Source: Omnitrophica bacterium RBG_13_46_9
GTDB lineage: Bacteria > Omnitrophota > Gorgyraeia > JABMRN01 > RBG-13-46-9
Length of the DNA: 6,556 nt
Assembly (NCBI GenBank): GCA_001804045.1
Contig: MHFD01000073.1
Span: forward strand, 2,635 to 9,190
Direction: 5' to 3'
The notes beneath the pieces are model-generated. The model made no database searches. It was not told where the DNA came from and saw only the letters and a list, made by a program, of their open reading frames with translations. Both the position numbers and the translations under genes were made by a program. Below are positions 6,003 to 6,556 of the stretch, piece after piece (the first letter of the stretch is position 1; each line of letters begins with the position of its first letter).

Positions 6003-6026
6003 CTAAAAACCGGTTTATCGATACTA

Positions 6027-6055
6027 TTAAATAGCTTATAGATAAAAGGCATAAT
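6027..6055 (+). promoter_or_regulatory. Possible promoter for the secreted phosphatase gene
   Basis: CATAAT at 6050-6055 matches the -10 consensus at five of six positions. TTAAAT at 6027-6032 is a poor -35 (three of six) at 17 bp spacing. The region is AT-rich, so chance matches are likely. It lies 26 bases before the ATG at 6082. Confidence 0.22.
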
Positions 6056-6081
6056 AAAATTCACGGCAAAAACAACGCCAT

Positions 6082-6556
6082 ATGACCAAAAGGATATTCT
6101 ATTTTCTTTTTTTAATAAATCTGACATTTTTATTTTCTTCTCCTTCCGCCAGAGCCGAGGTAGATCCCTATCTGATGCATGTCAGCCAAACCGGCATAAC
6201 TGTGTGCTGGAAATCCGCTGCTGCTGAAGCAGGAACCGTCGATTATGGTTTTACGGACGGTTATGGCTCCAGTTACACAGAAACCACGGCGGTAAATTAT
6301 CACAGAGTTGAGCTTACCGGACTTAGGCCCAACACGTTTTACCATTACAAAGTCACTTCCGGAGGCGACGAAAGCTCGCGCTGCACGTTTAGGACAGCCC
6401 CTCCTCCGGATAGCGGTTTTAAATTTATTACTTGCGGCGACAACCGGGCAAACGGAATAGGGGCACGTTATCAAGATGACTGGGAAAAGGTGGCGACTTC
6501 GATGATCCCCCATAATCCGAATACCTTGATACTTCATAATGGGGACTCATGTTATT
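6082..6556 (+). CDS. Secreted purple-acid-phosphatase-like metallophosphoesterase (3' truncated)
   Basis: The frame from ATG 6082 stays open to the window edge and gives 158 residues; the C-terminal part is missing. Residues 1-25 are a textbook Sec signal peptide: MTKR, a hydrophobic core of about 14 residues, then SARA with cleavage likely before E26. Residues 27 to about 107 form a fibronectin-III-like domain as in purple acid phosphatases (VSQTGITVCW at 34-43; VELTGLRPNTFYHYKV at about 75-90; CTFRTAPP ending it). The metallophosphoesterase domain then starts with FITCGDNR (115-122) and LILHNGD (149-155). The D120 and D155 positions match the metal-binding Asp residues of the first two family motifs. 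It should act outside the inner membrane as a phosphomonoesterase or diesterase. The start is certain because an in-frame TAA at 6055 precedes it with no other start codon between, yet no SD is visible. The later metal ligands lie beyond the window. Confidence 0.85.
   Translation, partial: MTKRIFYFLFLINLTFLFSSPSARAEVDPYLMHVSQTGITVCWKSAAAEAGTVDYGFTDGYGSSYTETTAVNYHRVELTGLRPNTFYHYKVTSGGDESSRCTFRTAPPPDSGFKFITCGDNRANGIGARYQDDWEKVATSMIPHNPNTLILHNGDSCY

Noticed and set aside
5912..6127. Minus-strand hydrophobic open frame of 71 codons spanning the gap before the phosphatase gene
   Set aside because: It overlaps the end of the membrane protein gene and the signal peptide of the phosphatase. Its hydrophobicity follows from AT-rich sequence, and it has no family resemblance.
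6130..6537. Minus-strand open frame of 135 codons
   Set aside because: It is the antisense of the phosphatase gene, which has a clear signal peptide, domain and motifs; the antisense product shows no recognisable features.
1..6556. CRISPR array, insertion sequence, phage or defence system
   Set aside because: No regularly spaced direct repeats, transposase, integrase, terminal inverted repeats with target duplication, or defence protein families are visible.

Overview
The window reads like a chromosomal stretch from an uncultured diderm bacterium. All seven coding regions lie on the + strand. Base composition is moderate, and the intergenic gaps are unusually long and hold short degenerate repeats. 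Gene content (DUF523, DUF456, a membrane-embedded spermidine-synthase-like protein, a secreted purple-acid-phosphatase-like protein) and the intergenic TAAATCCGAA-type repeats resemble what I remember from Omnitrophota and related PVC or deltaproteobacterial metagenome genomes. That placement is inference, since no marker gene is present.

Layout. 1-226: intergenic DNA with a nested hairpin and short repeats, ending in a good promoter and Shine-Dalgarno (SD) site. 227-652: DUF523 (TudS-like) iron-sulfur protein. 653-910: a gap with degenerate repeats and two mutually exclusive hairpins. 911-1420: DUF456 glycine-zipper membrane protein. 1421-1626: a gap with a well-spaced promoter and an untranslated leader of about 80 nt. 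1627-2403: a two-gene operon, a 78-residue protein resembling PC4-type single-stranded-DNA-binding proteins followed by a permuted papain-fold (YiiX-like) cysteine hydrolase. 2609-3322: a SagB-type nitroreductase with an N-terminal membrane segment. 3323-3627: a 305-base gap with one hairpin and one degenerate repeat. 3628-5958: a 776-residue polytopic protein with an internal spermidine-synthase-like domain that lacks the usual catalytic aspartate. 6082 to the window end: the start of a secreted metallophosphoesterase with a purple-acid-phosphatase N-terminal domain.

The genes do not form one evident pathway. The only convincing operon is 1627-2403; the others are separated by more than 120 bases and seem to be independent units. 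Envelope functions dominate: four of the seven products carry membrane or signal segments or belong to lipid/peptidoglycan-type hydrolase folds. I see no clear undescribed multi-gene system. The best leads are the altered active-site motifs in the DUF523 and spermidine-synthase-like proteins, the PC4-like/hydrolase pair, and the small intergenic repeats.
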